The notes under the pieces were generated by a model. The model did not search any database. It saw nothing but the letters and a program-made list of their open reading frames with translations, and had not been told where the DNA came from. Positions 1 to 12,197 of a stretch of DNA of 64,000 bases are shown here, piece after piece. The first letter of the stretch is position 1. Each line of letters begins with the position of its first letter. Source of the DNA: Prodigiosinella confusarubida. GTDB lineage: Bacteria > Pseudomonadota > Gammaproteobacteria > Enterobacterales > Enterobacteriaceae. A program made the position numbers and the translations under genes. Where the stretch lies: NCBI RefSeq assembly GCF_002847015.1, contig NZ_CP025085.1, forward strand, positions 930,001 to 994,000, in the 5' to 3' direction.

Positions 1-591
1 ATCGAGCAGAATGCGCATAAACATAGCGGCACCGATGCTGTTGGTGATCATCATTGGCAACGCAATGTCCTTGACCAGTTCCAGTGCCTGGTCAAACGGA
101 CGAGCCACCAGCAGGATGATAAGCATCTGTAATATTTCGGCGACCAGTGTAGTGAGCGCCACGACCAATGGCTGGAACAGTTGATCGATACGGTTACGCC
201 GGGCCAGGCTGCGATGGAGCAAGCCACCGACCAGACCTTCCACAATAGTAGAAAGCATACAGGCCAATGCAGTCATGCCGCCCATGGAATAGCGGTGCAG
301 CCCACCGGTTAGTCCCACCAGAAACCCTACTGATGGGCCGCCCAGGACGCCACCCAGTACGGCACCGATAGCCCGGGTATTGGCAATGGAGTCATCAATA
401 TGCAGACCAAAGTACGTACCCATGATGCAGAACATCGAAAAAGTCAGGTAACACACCAGCTTGTGTGGCAGACGAATAGTGATCTGCATGAGTGGAATGA
501 ACAACGGGGTCTTGCTGAGCAGATAGGCAATAACCAGATAAACACACATTTGCTGTAAGAGGGAAAGAATAAGATCGATTTGGCTAACCAT
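1..591 (-). CDS. btsS: BtsS/YehU-type LytS-family sensor histidine kinase, N-terminal part (runs off the window)
   Basis: Reading the minus strand from the ATG at 591 gives 197 codons open to the window edge. The product is a multi-spanning membrane domain of the 5TM-5TMR LytS type: a start MVSQIDLILSLLQQMCVYL, then MSKTPLFIPLMQ-like text (LSKTPLFIPLMQITIRLPHK) and GLHIDDSIANTRAIGAV. These match what I know of E. coli BtsS, the kinase of the pyruvate-sensing BtsS/BtsR pair. The kinase and GAF parts lie outside the window. It diverges from glgB across 385 bp, so the two do not share a transcript. The identification is by recall of family sequence. A different LytS-family paralogue is the main alternative. 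Confidence 0.82.
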   Translation of the reverse strand, partial: MVSQIDLILSLLQQMCVYLVIAYLLSKTPLFIPLMQITIRLPHKLVCYLTFSMFCIMGTYFGLHIDDSIANTRAIGAVLGGVLGGPSVGFLVGLTGGLHRYSMGGMTALACMLSTIVEGLVGGLLHRSLARRNRIDQLFQPLVVALTTLVAEILQMLIILLVARPFDQALELVKDIALPMMITNSIGAAMFMRILLD

Positions 592-976
592 GATGGAACG
601 TACCTCACTAATCGGTGCCTGCCGATTTTACGCTTTTAATGTGGCGCGTGACATTTGCATGATCAATGTTCAGTAAAATGATGATTCATAATTTATTCCT
701 ATAATATTTCGATGCAAAAGTTTAGCTATTTCTTAAATATTTTTTGGTTTCTTGACTAAGCTAATTTAAGGCTAACTTGATGAACACATTTTTTTGTATC
801 AGGTATTGCCGCGATCAGTAATAACCCATCAGGTTAGCCATATTTTTTATAGGGTTAGGTTAATTCTTTTTTGTTACAGGGTTAAGAAATCATTATTCGG
901 ACAATAACACCAATATTATCATTTATCCCTTTAACATATTTAATGAATTCAGATGGTTAATTAGAGGATGGATACC
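592..976. other. Intergenic region between divergent btsS and glgB
   Basis: AT-rich spacer of 385 bp that must carry the promoters of both divergent genes. I see no convincing sigma70 pair, repeat or small gene. The only clear signal is the AGAGG at 963-967, which lies 9 bases before the ATG at 977 and fixes the glgB start. Confidence 0.5.
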
Positions 977-3163
977 ATGTCAGGGTTTTCTGATCATCAT
1001 GTAATTGATCTCCTTTTTTCCGGCCACTATGCCGATCCTTTTGCTGTGTTGGGTATGCACGAAACTGCTAATGGTCTGGAGGTACGGGCTTTGCTTCCTG
1101 ATGCTAGCGACGTGCATGTCGTGGATGCCCGCAATGGGCACAATGTGGGACAACTGATCTGTCAGGATGAGCGTGGTTTTTTTTCCGCCGTAATCCCTCG
1201 CCGGAAAAAACGTTTTAGTTACCGTCTGTCAGTCATCTGGCGGAAGGAAACGTATCTGATTGACGATCCTTACCGTTTTGGTCCGTTGTTGCAGGATTTG
1301 GACATCTGGCTGCTGGCGGAAGGCCGTCATCTGCGCCCGTTTGAACGAATGGGCGTACATCCTGAAACACTGGATGGCGTGGAGGGTATGCGTTTTGCCG
1401 TGTGGGCACCCAATGCGCAACGGGTTTCGGTAGTAGGGAATTTCAATTTCTGGGATGGACGTCGTCATCCAATGCGCCTGCGTAGTGAGAATGGCATATG
1501 GGAACTGTTTCTCCCCGCTGTCCATTTCGGCGAGCTTTACAAATACGAAATCATCGACTGTTACGACAATGTATTGCTGAAGTCGGATCCTTATGCCTTT
1601 GAAGCTCAAATGCGCCCAGACACTGCTTCTCTGATCAGTCCTCTGCCGGAGAAGGTGACATCCTCTGTGCAGCGTCAGCAGGCTAACGATCTGCCGGCAC
1701 CCATCTCCATTTATGAGGTGCATCTGGGATCGTGGCGACGTCATACCGACAATAATTTCTGGCTCAGCTATCAGGAACTGGCCGAGCAACTGGTGCCTTA
1801 TGTCAAAGAGATGGGGTTTACTCACGTTGAACTGATGCCGATCAATGAGCATCCGTTTGATGGTAGCTGGGGTTATCAGCCGCTGGGGTTATATGCACCA
1901 ACCCGCCGTTTTGGTACGCCAGAAGCGTTTCAGATGCTGGTAAACACGTTTCATCAGGCGGGTATCAATGTGTTACTGGATTGGGTGCCGGGTCATTTCC
2001 CCTCGGATAGTTATGGGTTGTCCTGTTTCGATGGTACTTCACTGTATGAATATGCCGACCCGCGGGAAGGTTACCATCAGGACTGGAATACACTGATTTA
2101 TAACTATGGCCGCTATGAAGTGCGCAATTATCTGGCAGGTAACGCGCTTTACTGGACGGAACGCTACGGTATTGATGGCTTGCGCGTGGACGCGGTGGCA
2201 TCGATGATTTACCGCGATTATAGCCGTCAGGAGGGCGAATGGGTGCCCAACTATTATGGCGGCAAGGAAAACCTGGAGGCGATTGCTTTTCTGCAATACA
2301 CCAACCAGGTGCTGGGTCAGAATTGTCCCGGAGTGATCACCGCTGCTGAGGAGTCGACGGATTATCCCGGCGTCACGTTACCGCCGGAGAATAACGGGTT
2401 GGGTTTCCACTACAAATGGAACATGGGCTGGATGCACGACACGCTGTCCTATATGCAGCTTGATCCGGTGCATCGTAAGTACCATCACGATCTACTGACT
2501 TTCGGCATGCTTTACGCTTACAGCGAAAATTTTATCCTACCGCTTTCTCACGATGAAGTGGTGCACGGCAAACATTCGTTGTTGGATCGTATGCCAGGTG
2601 ACGCCTGGCAAAAGTTTGCCAATTTGCGTGCCTATTACGGTTTTATGTGGGCGTATCCCGGCAAGAAATTATTGTTCATGGGGGGGGAATTCGCCCAAGG
2701 CAATGAATGGAACTACGACACCAGTCTGGACTGGCATTTGCTGGACGAGCCGGAGGGCTGGCATAGCGGTGTGCAGCATCTGGTGCGAGATCTCAACCAC
2801 TGTTATCGCCAGCATCCGCCACTTTACCAGTGCGACTACCAGCCGCAGGGATTTGAGTGGGTGGTGGTGGATGACTGCGAAAATTCCGTTTTTGCTTTTA
2901 TCCGGCGCGATGGAGAAGGTAAGGAGATGCTGATTGTCAGCAACTTTACGCCGGTGCCGCGTTATGGCTATCGTATTGGCATCAATCAGCCGGGCCCCTG
3001 GCGGGAAGTGCTGAATACGGATTCATGGTATTACCACGGCAGTAATCAGGGTAATGAAGGCGTTGTGCACAGCGAATCGGTTGGAAGCCACACCCGTGCG
3101 CAATCACTGGTACTGACATTGCCGCCATTGGCCACCTTATATCTGGTCAGGGAGGGCGAGTGA
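977..3163 (+). CDS. glgB: 1,4-alpha-glucan branching enzyme GlgB
   Basis: Makes the alpha-1,6 branches of glycogen by cutting an alpha-1,4 chain and re-attaching it; cytoplasmic, GH13 family. The start at 977 is preferred over 968 because AGAGG sits 9 bases upstream of it and because it gives 728 residues, the E. coli length. With this numbering the nucleophile is D405 in [10 protein letters not shown] and the acid/base is E458 in AAEEST, the same positions as in E. coli. An N-terminal carbohydrate-binding module 48 region ([18 protein letters not shown]) precedes the barrel. It is the first gene of glgBXCAP, and its stop overlaps the glgX start, so the two are translationally coupled. Confidence 0.97.
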   Translation: MSGFSDHHVIDLLFSGHYADPFAVLGMHETANGLEVRALLPDASDVHVVDARNGHNVGQLICQDERGFFSAVIPRRKKRFSYRLSVIWRKETYLIDDPYRFGPLLQDLDIWLLAEGRHLRPFERMGVHPETLDGVEGMRFAVWAPNAQRVSVVGNFNFWDGRRHPMRLRSENGIWELFLPAVHFGELYKYEIIDCYDNVLLKSDPYAFEAQMRPDTASLISPLPEKVTSSVQRQQANDLPAPISIYEVHLGSWRRHTDNNFWLSYQELAEQLVPYVKEMGFTHVELMPINEHPFDGSWGYQPLGLYAPTRRFGTPEAFQMLVNTFHQAGINVLLDWVPGHFPSDSYGLSCFDGTSLYEYADPREGYHQDWNTLIYNYGRYEVRNYLAGNALYWTERYGIDGLRVDAVASMIYRDYSRQEGEWVPNYYGGKENLEAIAFLQYTNQVLGQNCPGVITAAEESTDYPGVTLPPENNGLGFHYKWNMGWMHDTLSYMQLDPVHRKYHHDLLTFGMLYAYSENFILPLSHDEVVHGKHSLLDRMPGDAWQKFANLRAYYGFMWAYPGKKLLFMGGEFAQGNEWNYDTSLDWHLLDEPEGWHSGVQHLVRDLNHCYRQHPPLYQCDYQPQGFEWVVVDDCENSVFAFIRRDGEGKEMLIVSNFTPVPRYGYRIGINQPGPWREVLNTDSWYYHGSNQGNEGVVHSESVGSHTRAQSLVLTLPPLATLYLVREGE

Positions 3164-5133
3164 CGGTACTGCGAGAAGGTCATTCGACGCCGTTAGGATC
3201 GCACTTTGATGGTAACGGCGTCAATTTTGCCCTGTTTTCTGCCGGAGCGGAGCGGGTTGAACTGTGTGTGTTTGATGAACACCAGCGAGAACAACGGTTG
3301 CCGTTGACAGGGCGTACCGGGGATATCTGGCACGGTTATCTGCCGGGCGCCCTCCCGGGGTTGCGTTATGGTTTCCGGGTTGACGGCCCGTTTGATCCGC
3401 TGAATGGATTGCGTTTTAACCCGCACAAGCTGTTGCTCGATCCTCGAGCCAGACTGATGGATGGTCAGGTCGTGGATGATGAGATTCTGCATGGCGGCCA
3501 TGAACGACGTGATGAACGTGACAGCGCCTGCGTTATGCCCAAATGCGTGGTGATTGATGACGATTATGACTGGCAGGATGACCGTTTTCCGCAAGTTCCC
3601 TGGGGAAAAACCGTGATTTACGAGGCCCATGTGCGCGGGTTGACCAAGCGGTATACGGCGATCCCTTCGGCAATTCGTGGCACCTATGCGGCACTGGCGC
3701 ATCCGCTGATATTGGATTATCTGACCCACCTCGGCATTACCACACTGGAGCTGATGCCCATTCAGCAGCATGCCGATGAGCCACGCCTGCAAGAGTTGGG
3801 ACTACGTAATTACTGGGGTTATAACATGCTGCTGCCGTTCGCGGTGGATAACAGTCTGTCGGCCAGTGATGATCCGCTCAATGAGTTCCGTGAGGCGGTG
3901 CGGTTACTACACAACGCGGGTATCGAAGTGATTCTGGATGTGGTTTTCAATCACAGCGCAGAACTGGATATCTACGGCCCGACACTCTCATTGCGCGGTA
4001 TCGATAACGCCAGTTATTACTGGTTGAATCAGGACGGGACTTATAAAAACTGGACCGGTTGCGGCAATGTGCTGCGCCTGGATCATCCGGCGGTTGTCGA
4101 TTGGGTGATGGACTGTCTGATTTTCTGGCATGAAGAGTGCCATGTGGATGGTTTCCGTTTTGATCTGGCAACGGTTATGGGGCGGATGCCGGATTTTAGC
4201 ACTTCCGCGCCATTATTTACTGTCCTGCAACAGCATCATCGACTGCGAGGTTGCAAGTTGATTGCCGAACCGTGGGATATCGGTTGCGGTGGTTATCAGT
4301 TAGGAAAATTTCCGCTGCTGTTTGCAGAATGGAATGATCGTTACCGCGATGATATGCGCCGTTTCTGGTTACACGGCACTCTGTCTCTGGGGGAATTTGC
4401 CCGTCGTTTTGCCGCCTCCAGCGATGTATTTGAACATCATGGTCGAGAGCCCTGGGCCTCGATCAATATGCTCACCGCCCACGATGGTTTTACTTTGTGC
4501 GACCTGGTGAGCTTCAACCATAAACATAACGGAGCCAACGGCGAGCATAACCGGGATGGGGCCAACAGCAATTTCAGTTATAACCACGGGATCGAAGGGC
4601 TGGATGCGGATACGGAAATACAGCTCCGGCGGCGAGTCAGTCAGCAGGCATTGCTGACCACACTCTTGTTATCTCAGGGAACGCCGATGCTGTTGGCGGG
4701 CGACGAGTTTGGGCACAGCCAGCAAGGCAATAACAATGCCTACTGCCAGGATAATTTGATGACCTGGCTGGAGTGGCTGGATGCAGATAAAACATTGATT
4801 GCGTTCACTGCCGGGCTGATCAGTTTACGAAAATCGATCCCGGCATTGCAAAAGGAGTCGTGGTGGCGTGCTGACGAGAATGTCGTGCAGTGGCTGAATA
4901 CACAGGGAGAGCCATTGACGCCGCACGAATGGGAACAAGGGGAGCACCGGATACAAATACAACTTTCCGAACGTTGGCTATTACTGATTAACGCTTGCCC
5001 GCAAGCATGCGACATGATCCTGCCGGAAGGCGAATGGCAGGTGTCCTCGCCGTTTGATGCAACAGAAAATCCGATTGATAACCGGATATGGCACGGAAAA
5101 GCGCATGCAGTGTGTGTTCTTGTGAAGAAGTGA
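3160..5133 (+). CDS. glgX: Glycogen debranching enzyme GlgX
   Basis: Hydrolyses alpha-1,6 branch points of limit dextrins left by glycogen phosphorylase. The 657-residue GH13 protein starts at a GTG that overlaps the glgB stop (GTGA), which suggests coupled translation. Catalytic residues are visible: nucleophile D335 in [11 protein letters not shown] and acid E370 in [10 protein letters not shown] conserved late motif, [20 protein letters not shown], supports the isoamylase-type group. The length matches the enterobacterial family. It is followed 13 bp later by glgC. It acts together with GlgP in glycogen breakdown although it is encoded between the synthetic genes, as in E. coli. Confidence 0.96.
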   Translation: MTVLREGHSTPLGSHFDGNGVNFALFSAGAERVELCVFDEHQREQRLPLTGRTGDIWHGYLPGALPGLRYGFRVDGPFDPLNGLRFNPHKLLLDPRARLMDGQVVDDEILHGGHERRDERDSACVMPKCVVIDDDYDWQDDRFPQVPWGKTVIYEAHVRGLTKRYTAIPSAIRGTYAALAHPLILDYLTHLGITTLELMPIQQHADEPRLQELGLRNYWGYNMLLPFAVDNSLSASDDPLNEFREAVRLLHNAGIEVILDVVFNHSAELDIYGPTLSLRGIDNASYYWLNQDGTYKNWTGCGNVLRLDHPAVVDWVMDCLIFWHEECHVDGFRFDLATVMGRMPDFSTSAPLFTVLQQHHRLRGCKLIAEPWDIGCGGYQLGKFPLLFAEWNDRYRDDMRRFWLHGTLSLGEFARRFAASSDVFEHHGREPWASINMLTAHDGFTLCDLVSFNHKHNGANGEHNRDGANSNFSYNHGIEGLDADTEIQLRRRVSQQALLTTLLLSQGTPMLLAGDEFGHSQQGNNNAYCQDNLMTWLEWLDADKTLIAFTAGLISLRKSIPALQKESWWRADENVVQWLNTQGEPLTPHEWEQGEHRIQIQLSERWLLLINACPQACDMILPEGEWQVSSPFDATENPIDNRIWHGKAHAVCVLVKK

Positions 5134-5146
5134 AAAGGAGTCCGAT

Positions 5147-6430
5147 ATGGTTAGTGCTGAAAAAAATGATCCTATGATGCTTGCCCGACAGCTTCCACTA
5201 AAATCTGTAGCACTAATTCTGGCTGGTGGCCGGGGAACGAGACTGAAAGATTTAACTGCTCTGCGTGCCAAACCCGCGGTTCATTTCGGAGGGAAATACC
5301 GGATTATTGATTTCGCTCTGTCAAACTGCCTGAATTCTGGTATTCGGCGCATTGGGGTGATTACGCAGTACCAATCTCATACTCTGGTACAGCATATCCA
5401 ACGTGGCTGGTCGTTCCTCAATGCGGAGATGAACGAGTTTGTCGATTTATTGCCTGCACAGCAACGGCATGATGGGAATGATCAATGGTATCGCGGTACT
5501 GCCGATGCCGTCTGCCATAACCTGGATATTATCCGGCGCTATCGGGCCGAATATGTGGTGATTCTGGCCGGCGATCATATCTACAAAATGGATTATTCAC
5601 GCATGCTGCTTGACCACGTAGAGAAAGGCGCGGAATGCTCGGTGGCCTGCCTGCCAGTGCCGCTGAACGAAGCCAGCGCATTCGGCATTGTGAGTGTGGA
5701 TAAAGATGACCGGATTGTCAGTTTTGCCGAAAAGCCGAAACAACCGACGCCTATGCCGGGTCATCCAGACAAGGTGCTGGCGAGCATGGGCATTTATGTT
5801 TTTAATGCGGAGTTTCTCTATCGGCGCCTTGAAGAGGACGTGTGTCAGTCGGATTCCAGTCATGACTTTGGCAAAGACCTGATCCCGAAAATTGTCGAAC
5901 AGGGCCTGGCCTGGGCACATCCTTTTTCCCTTTCCTGTGTTACTTCCAATGAGAATGCACCGCCGTACTGGCGGGATGTTGGCACGCTGGAAGCCTATTG
6001 GCGTGCGAATCTTGATCTGGCTTCGGTAATGCCGGAGTTGGATATGTATGACCACAACTGGCCGATGCGCTCGGCGATGGATGCCATGCCTCCCGCCAAG
6101 TTTGTGCAGGATCGTTCAGGCAGTCACGGATTGACCATGAATTCTCTGGTGTCAGGTGGCTGTATTGTCTCTGGCTCGGTGGTGACGCACTCCGTTTTGT
6201 TCCCGCGAGTGCGAGTGAATTCATTTTGTAGCATCGACTCTTCAGTGTTACTGCCAGACGTCACGATAGGACGTTCCTGCCGCTTGCATCGCTGTATTAT
6301 TGACCGGGCCTGTGAAATTCCGGAAGGCATGATCATTGGTGAAAACGCAGAGGAGGATATTCGGCGTTTTTATCGATCTGATGAGGGCATCGTGCTGGTA
6401 ACACGAGCGATGTTGGCAAAAATGAAATAG
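5147..6430 (+). CDS. glgC: Glucose-1-phosphate adenylyltransferase (ADP-glucose pyrophosphorylase) GlgC
   Basis: Makes ADP-glucose from ATP and glucose-1-phosphate, the committed and allosterically controlled step of bacterial glycogen synthesis. The 427-residue product has the nucleotidyltransferase signature [16 protein letters not shown] near residues 22-37, the substrate region FAEKPKQP and a C-terminal left-handed beta-helix stretch ([20 protein letters not shown]). AAGGAG at 5135-5140 lies 6 bases before the ATG, so the start is well placed. It lies 13 bp after glgX, and glgA follows after 97 bp. E. coli GlgC has 431 residues, so the length is normal. Confidence 0.97.
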   Translation: MVSAEKNDPMMLARQLPLKSVALILAGGRGTRLKDLTALRAKPAVHFGGKYRIIDFALSNCLNSGIRRIGVITQYQSHTLVQHIQRGWSFLNAEMNEFVDLLPAQQRHDGNDQWYRGTADAVCHNLDIIRRYRAEYVVILAGDHIYKMDYSRMLLDHVEKGAECSVACLPVPLNEASAFGIVSVDKDDRIVSFAEKPKQPTPMPGHPDKVLASMGIYVFNAEFLYRRLEEDVCQSDSSHDFGKDLIPKIVEQGLAWAHPFSLSCVTSNENAPPYWRDVGTLEAYWRANLDLASVMPELDMYDHNWPMRSAMDAMPPAKFVQDRSGSHGLTMNSLVSGGCIVSGSVVTHSVLFPRVRVNSFCSIDSSVLLPDVTIGRSCRLHRCIIDRACEIPEGMIIGENAEEDIRRFYRSDEGIVLVTRAMLAKMK

Positions 6431-6527
6431 TTTACCGTTAGCGTGGCGGATAAACCCGGATGGTGTGGATAGGTCTGTGATGTGATCCAATACGAATAAT
6501 AAAGTGAATGCTCAAACGGGAGTAATA

Positions 6528-7961
6528 ATGCGGGTATTACATGTATGTTCTGAATTGTTCCCGTTGTTGAAAACGGGGGGGCTGGCAGATGTCGTTGGTG
6601 CGTTGCCTGCGGCACAGATTGAGGCTGGTATGGATGTACGGGTACTGTTGCCCGCGTTTCCCGATCTGAAAAAAGGCATACCTGACACTCAGGTGGTCCG
6701 TGAACTGGATACATTTGCCGGGCATGTGACGGTACGCTATGGGCATTTCAATGGTGTAGGAATTTATCTTATTGATATACCACATCTTTATGCCCGTGCT
6801 GGCAGCCCTTATCATGATACGTCGCTGTATGCTTATACTGATAACTACCTGCGTTTTGCCTTGCTGGGCTGGATAGGCGCGGAAATGGCTTGTGGCATTG
6901 ATCCATTCTGGCGACCAGATATTGTTCATGCTCATGATTGGCACGCAGGATTGACCTGCGCTTATCTGGCGGCGCGTGGGCGCCCGGCAAAATCGGTGTT
7001 TACCGTCCATAACCTGGCGTATCAGGGATTGTTTGAGGCCCGGCATATGTCGGAGCTGAATTTGCCGATGGAGTACTTTCATGTTTATGGTCTGGAGTTT
7101 TACGGACAAATTTCGTACCTGAAGGCGGGGCTGTACTATGCCGATCATGTCACTACCGTCAGCCCGACTTACGCCCATGAAATTACCCAGGCAGAATATG
7201 GCTACGGGATGGAAGGATTACTGAAAGCCCGGGAAGAGGAAGGCCGCCTTTCCGGTATTCTCAACGGTGTGGACGATATGATATGGAATCCGGCCCACGA
7301 CCCGTTACTGATCAGTACGTATGACCGCGATGTACTGTCGCGAAAAGCGGAAAACAAGCAACATCTGCAAACGGCTATGGGATTGACGGTCGATGACAAA
7401 ATACCGGTTTTTGCCATTGTCAGTCGTCTTACTAACCAGAAAGGTCTGGATATCGCATTGGAAACCGTGCCCGAATTGCTGGATCAGGGCGGGCAACTGG
7501 TGGTTCTGGGGGCGGGAGATGCCATCTTGCAGGAAAGCTTTCTGGCGGCGGCGGCGGAATATCATGGCCGGGTCGGTGTCCAGATTGGTTATCACGAAGC
7601 ATTTTCGCACCGCATTATTGGCGGCGCGGATGTCATTATGGTTCCTAGTCGGTTTGAACCCTGTGGTTTAACCCAGCTCTACGGCCTGAAATACGGTACG
7701 TTACCGCTGGTGCGCCGCACGGGAGGACTGGCGGATACGGTAGCAGACTGCTCGCTGGAAAATCTGGCCGATGGCCTGGCGAGTGGATTTGTCTTCAGCG
7801 ATTGCAATGCAGCATCGCTGGCGCGGGCGATTCGTCGGGTTTTTGTATTATGGTCGCGTCCATCGCTGTGGCGATATGTACAACGTCAGGCGATGGCGAT
7901 GGATTTTAGCTGGCAGGTCTCTGCTCAGGCCTATCGTGCGCTTTATCAACGTCTGTGGTAG
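6528..7961 (+). CDS. glgA: Glycogen synthase GlgA
   Basis: GT5-family enzyme that extends glycogen chains from ADP-glucose. The ATG at 6528 is chosen over one at 6504: GGGAG at 6518-6522 precedes it by 5 bases, the protein then begins MRVLHVCSE like E. coli GlgA, and the length becomes exactly 477 residues. The ADP-glucose contact KTGGL starts at K15, and the C-terminal GT-B motif is [19 protein letters not shown]. The 97-bp gap after glgC shows no clear terminator. The last bases of glgA run just ahead of glgP (26 bp), so the two are probably co-transcribed. Confidence 0.96.
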   Translation: MRVLHVCSELFPLLKTGGLADVVGALPAAQIEAGMDVRVLLPAFPDLKKGIPDTQVVRELDTFAGHVTVRYGHFNGVGIYLIDIPHLYARAGSPYHDTSLYAYTDNYLRFALLGWIGAEMACGIDPFWRPDIVHAHDWHAGLTCAYLAARGRPAKSVFTVHNLAYQGLFEARHMSELNLPMEYFHVYGLEFYGQISYLKAGLYYADHVTTVSPTYAHEITQAEYGYGMEGLLKAREEEGRLSGILNGVDDMIWNPAHDPLLISTYDRDVLSRKAENKQHLQTAMGLTVDDKIPVFAIVSRLTNQKGLDIALETVPELLDQGGQLVVLGAGDAILQESFLAAAAEYHGRVGVQIGYHEAFSHRIIGGADVIMVPSRFEPCGLTQLYGLKYGTLPLVRRTGGLADTVADCSLENLADGLASGFVFSDCNAASLARAIRRVFVLWSRPSLWRYVQRQAMAMDFSWQVSAQAYRALYQRLW

Positions 7962-7987
7962 TCACGCATCAGTGGGAAAGGAATATT

Positions 7988-10435
7988 ATGAACTCTCCGT
8001 TTATTTATAATTCACCAACACTCAGTGTTGAAGCGCTGAAACACTCTATCGCTTACAAACTCATGTTTACCGTCGGTAAAGACCCCAGCATCGCTAATAA
8101 GCACGACTGGTTGAATGCGACATTGTTGGCGGTGCGCGATCGGATGGTAGAACGCTGGTTACGTTCCAATCGGGCTCAACTGTCCCAGGATGTCCGGCAG
8201 GTTTATTATCTGTCGATGGAGTTTTTGTTAGGGAGAACCCTATCTAACGCACTGCTGGCGATGGGGCAATATGACGACTTGAAAGCCGCCCTGGATGCCA
8301 TGGGATTGGACCTGGATGAGCTGCTGGAAGAGGAGTATGACCCAGGACTGGGGAACGGTGGTCTCGGGCGTCTGGCTGCCTGTTTTCTGGATTCGATGGC
8401 GACCATGGCACTGCCGGGGCGCGGCTATGGTATTCGCTATGAATACGGTATGTTCAAGCAGAATATTGTTAATGGTCGTCAGGCCGAGTCGCCGGATTAC
8501 TGGCTGGAATACGGTAACGCCTGGGAGTTTGTGCGCCATAGCACGCGTTATAAAGTGCGTTTTGGCGGACGTCTTCAGCAGGAAGGCAGCAAAGTCCGCT
8601 GGCTGGAAACGGAAGAAATTGTTGCCTGTGCCTATGACCAGATTATCCCCGGTTATGATACCGATGCCACTAACACCTTGCGGTTGTGGGCCGCGCAGGC
8701 CAGTAACGAAATCAACCTGGGTAAATTCAATCAGGGCGACTACTTCGCGGCGGTGGAAGATAAAAATCACTCGGAAAATGTGTCTCGTGTACTTTATCCG
8801 GATGATTCCACCTATTCTGGCCGTGAGCTACGTTTACGCCAGGAGTATTTTCTGGTTTCGGCGACAGTGCAGGATATTCTCATCCGTCACTGGATGATGC
8901 ACAAAACTTATGACAATCTGGCTGAAAAATTTGCCATCCATCTGAATGATACGCACCCGGTGCTGGCTATTCCGGAGTTGATGCGCCTGTTGCTTGATGA
9001 GCATAAATTCAAATGGGATGCCGCATGGGAGATAGTGACCAACGTCTTCTCCTACACCAACCACACCCTGATGAGCGAAGCGCTGGAAACCTGGCCGGTG
9101 GATATGCTAGGTAAAATCCTGCCGCGTCATCTGCAACTGATTTTCGAAATTAATGAACAGTTTCTGGATGATGTACAGGCACGTTATCCTGATGATAATG
9201 AATTATTGGCTCGCGTCTCCGTCATTGATGAAACGCATGGGCGGCAAGTGCGCATGGCCTGGCTGGCAGTCATCTGTTGTCACAAGGTCAATGGCGTTTC
9301 CCAGTTACATTCTGATCTGATGGTGCACTCGCTGTTTGCGGATTTTGCCCGGCTTTTTCCGGACCGTTTCTGCAACAAAACCAATGGTGTCACGCCACGT
9401 CGCTGGCTGGCGCTTTCCAATCCGGCTTTGTCCAAAGTGTTGGATGACTCTATTGGACAAACCTGGCGTACTGACCTTAGTCAATTGGACGATTTGAAAC
9501 AGCATATTGACTATCCGGCTTTTATTCAGAAAGTGCGCAAGGCCAAGCTGGATAACAAGAAGCGGTTGGCGATTTATGTGGCAGAGCATATGAATGTCGT
9601 GATTGATCCGAATGCGCTGTTTGATGTGCAGATCAAACGCATTCACGAATACAAACGGCAATTGCTAAATGTATTACACCTGATCACGCTATATAACCGT
9701 ATCAAAGATGACATGGACACGGAGCGTGTGCCGCGTGTGGCTATTTTTGCCGGTAAAGCGGCGTCGGCATACTACAGTGCCAAGCACATTATCAATCTGA
9801 TCAATGATGTAGCGAAAGTGGTCAATAATGACCCATTGGTGCAGGATAAACTGAAGATCATTTTTATCCCTAACTACGGTGTCAGTCTGGCACAGATTAT
9901 CATTCCAGCAGCGGATCTTTCGGAGCAGATTTCGCTGGCGGGTACGGAAGCATCCGGTACCAGCAATATGAAATTTGCACTTAATGGCGCACTGACAATT
10001 GGTACGTTGGATGGTGCCAATGTGGAGATGCTGGAGCATGTGGGCGAAGATAATATTTTTATTTTCGGTAACACGGCTGAGCAGGTGGAGGAGTTGCGCT
10101 GCAATGGCTACAACCCACGGATTTACTATGATCGTGATGCAGAGTTACATCGGACACTGACCCAGATTGCCACCGGCGTTTTCAGCCCTGATGAACCGCA
10201 TCGCTATGCTGACCTGTTCGATTCACTGGTGAACTTCGGTGATCACTACCAGTTACTGGCGGATTACCGCAGCTATGTGGACACACAGGACAAGGTGGAT
10301 GAGTTGTATAGCGATGAGGAGGAATGGACGCGTCGTACACTGCATAATATTGCCAATATGGGGTATTTCTCTTCGGATCGTACCATCCAGGAATATGCTG
10401 ACGAAATCTGGCATATCAAGCCGATTCGATTATAA
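7988..10435 (+). CDS. glgP: Glycogen phosphorylase GlgP
   Basis: Releases glucose-1-phosphate from glycogen chain ends by phosphorolysis; pyridoxal-phosphate dependent, GT35 family. The ATG at 7988 has AAAGGA at 7977-7982 and gives 815 residues beginning [19 protein letters not shown], in agreement with E. coli GlgP. The longer frame that begins in the end of glgA is not supported. The PLP lysine is K662 in [14 protein letters not shown], at the E. coli position. It is the last gene of glgBXCAP. A weak stem-loop follows at 10455. Confidence 0.97.
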   Translation: MNSPFIYNSPTLSVEALKHSIAYKLMFTVGKDPSIANKHDWLNATLLAVRDRMVERWLRSNRAQLSQDVRQVYYLSMEFLLGRTLSNALLAMGQYDDLKAALDAMGLDLDELLEEEYDPGLGNGGLGRLAACFLDSMATMALPGRGYGIRYEYGMFKQNIVNGRQAESPDYWLEYGNAWEFVRHSTRYKVRFGGRLQQEGSKVRWLETEEIVACAYDQIIPGYDTDATNTLRLWAAQASNEINLGKFNQGDYFAAVEDKNHSENVSRVLYPDDSTYSGRELRLRQEYFLVSATVQDILIRHWMMHKTYDNLAEKFAIHLNDTHPVLAIPELMRLLLDEHKFKWDAAWEIVTNVFSYTNHTLMSEALETWPVDMLGKILPRHLQLIFEINEQFLDDVQARYPDDNELLARVSVIDETHGRQVRMAWLAVICCHKVNGVSQLHSDLMVHSLFADFARLFPDRFCNKTNGVTPRRWLALSNPALSKVLDDSIGQTWRTDLSQLDDLKQHIDYPAFIQKVRKAKLDNKKRLAIYVAEHMNVVIDPNALFDVQIKRIHEYKRQLLNVLHLITLYNRIKDDMDTERVPRVAIFAGKAASAYYSAKHIINLINDVAKVVNNDPLVQDKLKIIFIPNYGVSLAQIIIPAADLSEQISLAGTEASGTSNMKFALNGALTIGTLDGANVEMLEHVGEDNIFIFGNTAEQVEELRCNGYNPRIYYDRDAELHRTLTQIATGVFSPDEPHRYADLFDSLVNFGDHYQLLADYRSYVDTQDKVDELYSDEEEWTRRTLHNIANMGYFSSDRTIQEYADEIWHIKPIRL

Positions 10436-10454
10436 CCCACGGTTACTCGTCATT

Positions 10455-10474
10455 ATGCCTGTGTAAGCAGGCAT
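10455..10474 (+). terminator. Weak stem-loop after glgP
   Basis: ATGCCTG (10455-10461) pairs with CAGGCAT (10468-10474) across a 6-base loop, 20 bp after the glgP stop. No uridine run follows, so intrinsic termination is uncertain. The position at the end of the glg operon is the main argument. Confidence 0.35.
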
Positions 10475-10684
10475 TCATAAAAACAGCGTGATGTTATCGC
10501 TATCCTGCCGATCCTCAGGAAATTTCCGTTGCCATTGATGTTACGTGAGGACGTCTTCTGTATTTACCTAATACTTGAGTGGCAATGCCGGATGTCATCA
10601 TGCTAATGCGGCATCCTGGTATGGCATCTGCTGCATAACCAACAGGATGAATTTTCCATTTTTTGAGCGTATTTTCTAAGTCTG

Positions 10685-10700
10685 AGTGATCATGATCACA
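10685..10700. promoter_or_regulatory. Candidate CRP site
   Basis: AGTGA-N6-TCACA, with the spacer TCATGA making the whole core palindromic. This is 9 of 10 against the CRP consensus half-sites TGTGA and TCACA. It lies about 290 bp upstream of the gene at 10991. That is far from the start codon, so the promoter it would serve is probably well upstream. Confidence 0.5.
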
Positions 10701-10796
10701 AAAATATGGTCATATGCCCAATTATTCGATAGATAATTACTGTAAATGTCATAACTTGCCCAATGACGTGTCGATCATCATCCCCAATAATCTAAA

Positions 10797-10815
10797 AATA
10801 AAACATAATTTTTAT
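10797..10815. promoter_or_regulatory. Weak KdgR-like box
   Basis: AATAAAACATAATTTTTAT matches about 16 of 19 positions of the KdgR consensus AATRAAAYRNYRTTTYATT. AT-rich DNA makes chance matches likely. It is reported because the gene downstream looks like a sugar-acid enzyme, the type of target KdgR controls in Dickeya. Confidence 0.28.
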
Positions 10816-10990
10816 TAAATTAGCCCGCTATTTCTTTTATTTTTCGATATTGAATTTTTAGTCATGGAATTTTATAGAATATATATCTGTTATTTTTTCT
10901 ATTAATGGGTATTCGTTTCTTATTTGTGTGCTTTTTGTAATGGAAAATTCTTATACGTAGTCGCTATTCACTATCAAGGCAGGTCACAAC

Positions 10991-12145
10991 GTGAAAATAG
11001 AATTTATTGACGTCACCGTTTTTACCTATCCCACACATCGCGTATCTGATAGCGCCGGGCATTCACATCCCGGTGAAGAAAATCAGGCCAAAATGGCGAT
11101 GCTGACTATCACGACGGACAACGGGGATAAAGGCTATGCCTTTGCACCGCCAGAGATTATTCGTCCCTATGTGGTCAATGCGTTCTTCCGTAAGGTATTG
11201 ATTGGTCAGAATCCCTTTGATCGTGAGCGTTTGTGGCAGGATCTGGTGCATTGGCAGCGTGGTAGCGCTCATCAACTGACTGATCGCGCATTGGCTATCG
11301 CCGAGCAGGCGATTTGGGATCTGTTAGGCCGTGTGCTGCAAATGCCAGTGTACAAACTGTTGGGAGGATACCGAGATAAAGTGCCAGCTTACGGTAGCAC
11401 CATGTGTGGTGATGAGCTGAAAGGCGGTTTATCCACACCGGAAGAGTATGGGCAATTTGCTGAGCAGCTGGTACAGCGTGGTTACAAAGCGATCAAACTG
11501 CATACTTGGATGCCACCCGTTTCTTTCGCGCCCAGTCTGAAAATAGATGTCAAGGCCTGTGCCGCCGTGCGTGAGGCGGTTGGTCCAGATATCTGTCTGA
11601 TGCTGGATGGGTATCACTGGTATAGCCGCAGCGACGCGCTGTATATCGGCCGTGAATTACAGAAGCTGGACTTCACCTGGTTTGAGGAGCCAATGGAGGA
11701 GCAGAGTATGGCCTCCTACAGTTGGTTGAACAAGAATCTCGATATTGATGTCATCGGGCCAGAAAGTCTGGGCGGTAAATACTTCAGTCGGGCCGATTGG
11801 GTAAAAGAAGGCGCTTGCGACATTTTACGTGCCGGTGTGGCGGGGGTTGGTGGCATCACACCTTGTATGAAGGTTGCCAGTCTGGCGGAAGCCTTTGGCA
11901 TGGATTGTGAAATTCATGGTAATGGTGCGCCCAATCTGGCTGTCGTGGGAGCCATCAAAAACTGTCGCTGGTATGAACGTGGTCTGCTGCATCCGTTTCT
12001 CAATTACGATGAGCCTGCCGCTTATCTCAACAGGATGATTGACCCAATGGATGAAGACGGTTTTGTCCATCTTTCGCCACTACCGGGTCTGGGTGAGGAC
12101 ATCAATTTCGCATGGATCGATGCGCATACACTGAGTAAAGAATGA
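10991..12145 (+). CDS. Enolase-superfamily enzyme, mandelate racemase/sugar-acid dehydratase group
   Basis: A 384-residue protein with a GTG start. The fold is that of mandelate racemase/muconate lactonising enzymes: an N-terminal capping domain, then a barrel. Metal ligands can be placed at D206 (LMLDGYHW), E232 (FEEPM) and E258 (GPES). A catalytic lysine is K169 in AIKLHTW, and the probable general base is H309 in EIHGNGAPN. K-x-H in place of the usual K-x-K is a distinguishing feature. Family members dehydrate or epimerise acid sugars. The exact substrate cannot be read from sequence. A degraded transporter fragment follows, and CRP/KdgR-like sites precede it, which fits plant sugar-acid use. 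The Shine-Dalgarno is weak. Confidence 0.8.
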   Translation: MKIEFIDVTVFTYPTHRVSDSAGHSHPGEENQAKMAMLTITTDNGDKGYAFAPPEIIRPYVVNAFFRKVLIGQNPFDRERLWQDLVHWQRGSAHQLTDRALAIAEQAIWDLLGRVLQMPVYKLLGGYRDKVPAYGSTMCGDELKGGLSTPEEYGQFAEQLVQRGYKAIKLHTWMPPVSFAPSLKIDVKACAAVREAVGPDICLMLDGYHWYSRSDALYIGRELQKLDFTWFEEPMEEQSMASYSWLNKNLDIDVIGPESLGGKYFSRADWVKEGACDILRAGVAGVGGITPCMKVASLAEAFGMDCEIHGNGAPNLAVVGAIKNCRWYERGLLHPFLNYDEPAAYLNRMIDPMDEDGFVHLSPLPGLGEDINFAWIDAHTLSKE

Positions 12146-12197
12146 CGTTTTACCTCTGAAAGATAGCTGTACCTAAAAAATAAAAATTGTAGTTTTC

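Larger units (their letters stand above)
10475..10990. other. Long AT-rich leader between glgP and the enolase-superfamily gene
   Basis: About 515 bp without a credible gene. It becomes strongly AT-rich after 10780. The recognisable content is a good CRP-like palindrome at 10685-10700 and a weak KdgR-like box at 10797-10815, both listed separately. This suggests the next gene has its own catabolite-controlled promoter rather than read-through from glgP. Confidence 0.5.

Noticed and set aside
968-976. Upstream ATG for glgB
   Set aside because: The AGAGG Shine-Dalgarno touches this ATG directly. The start at 977 has proper spacing and gives the E. coli length and active-site numbering.
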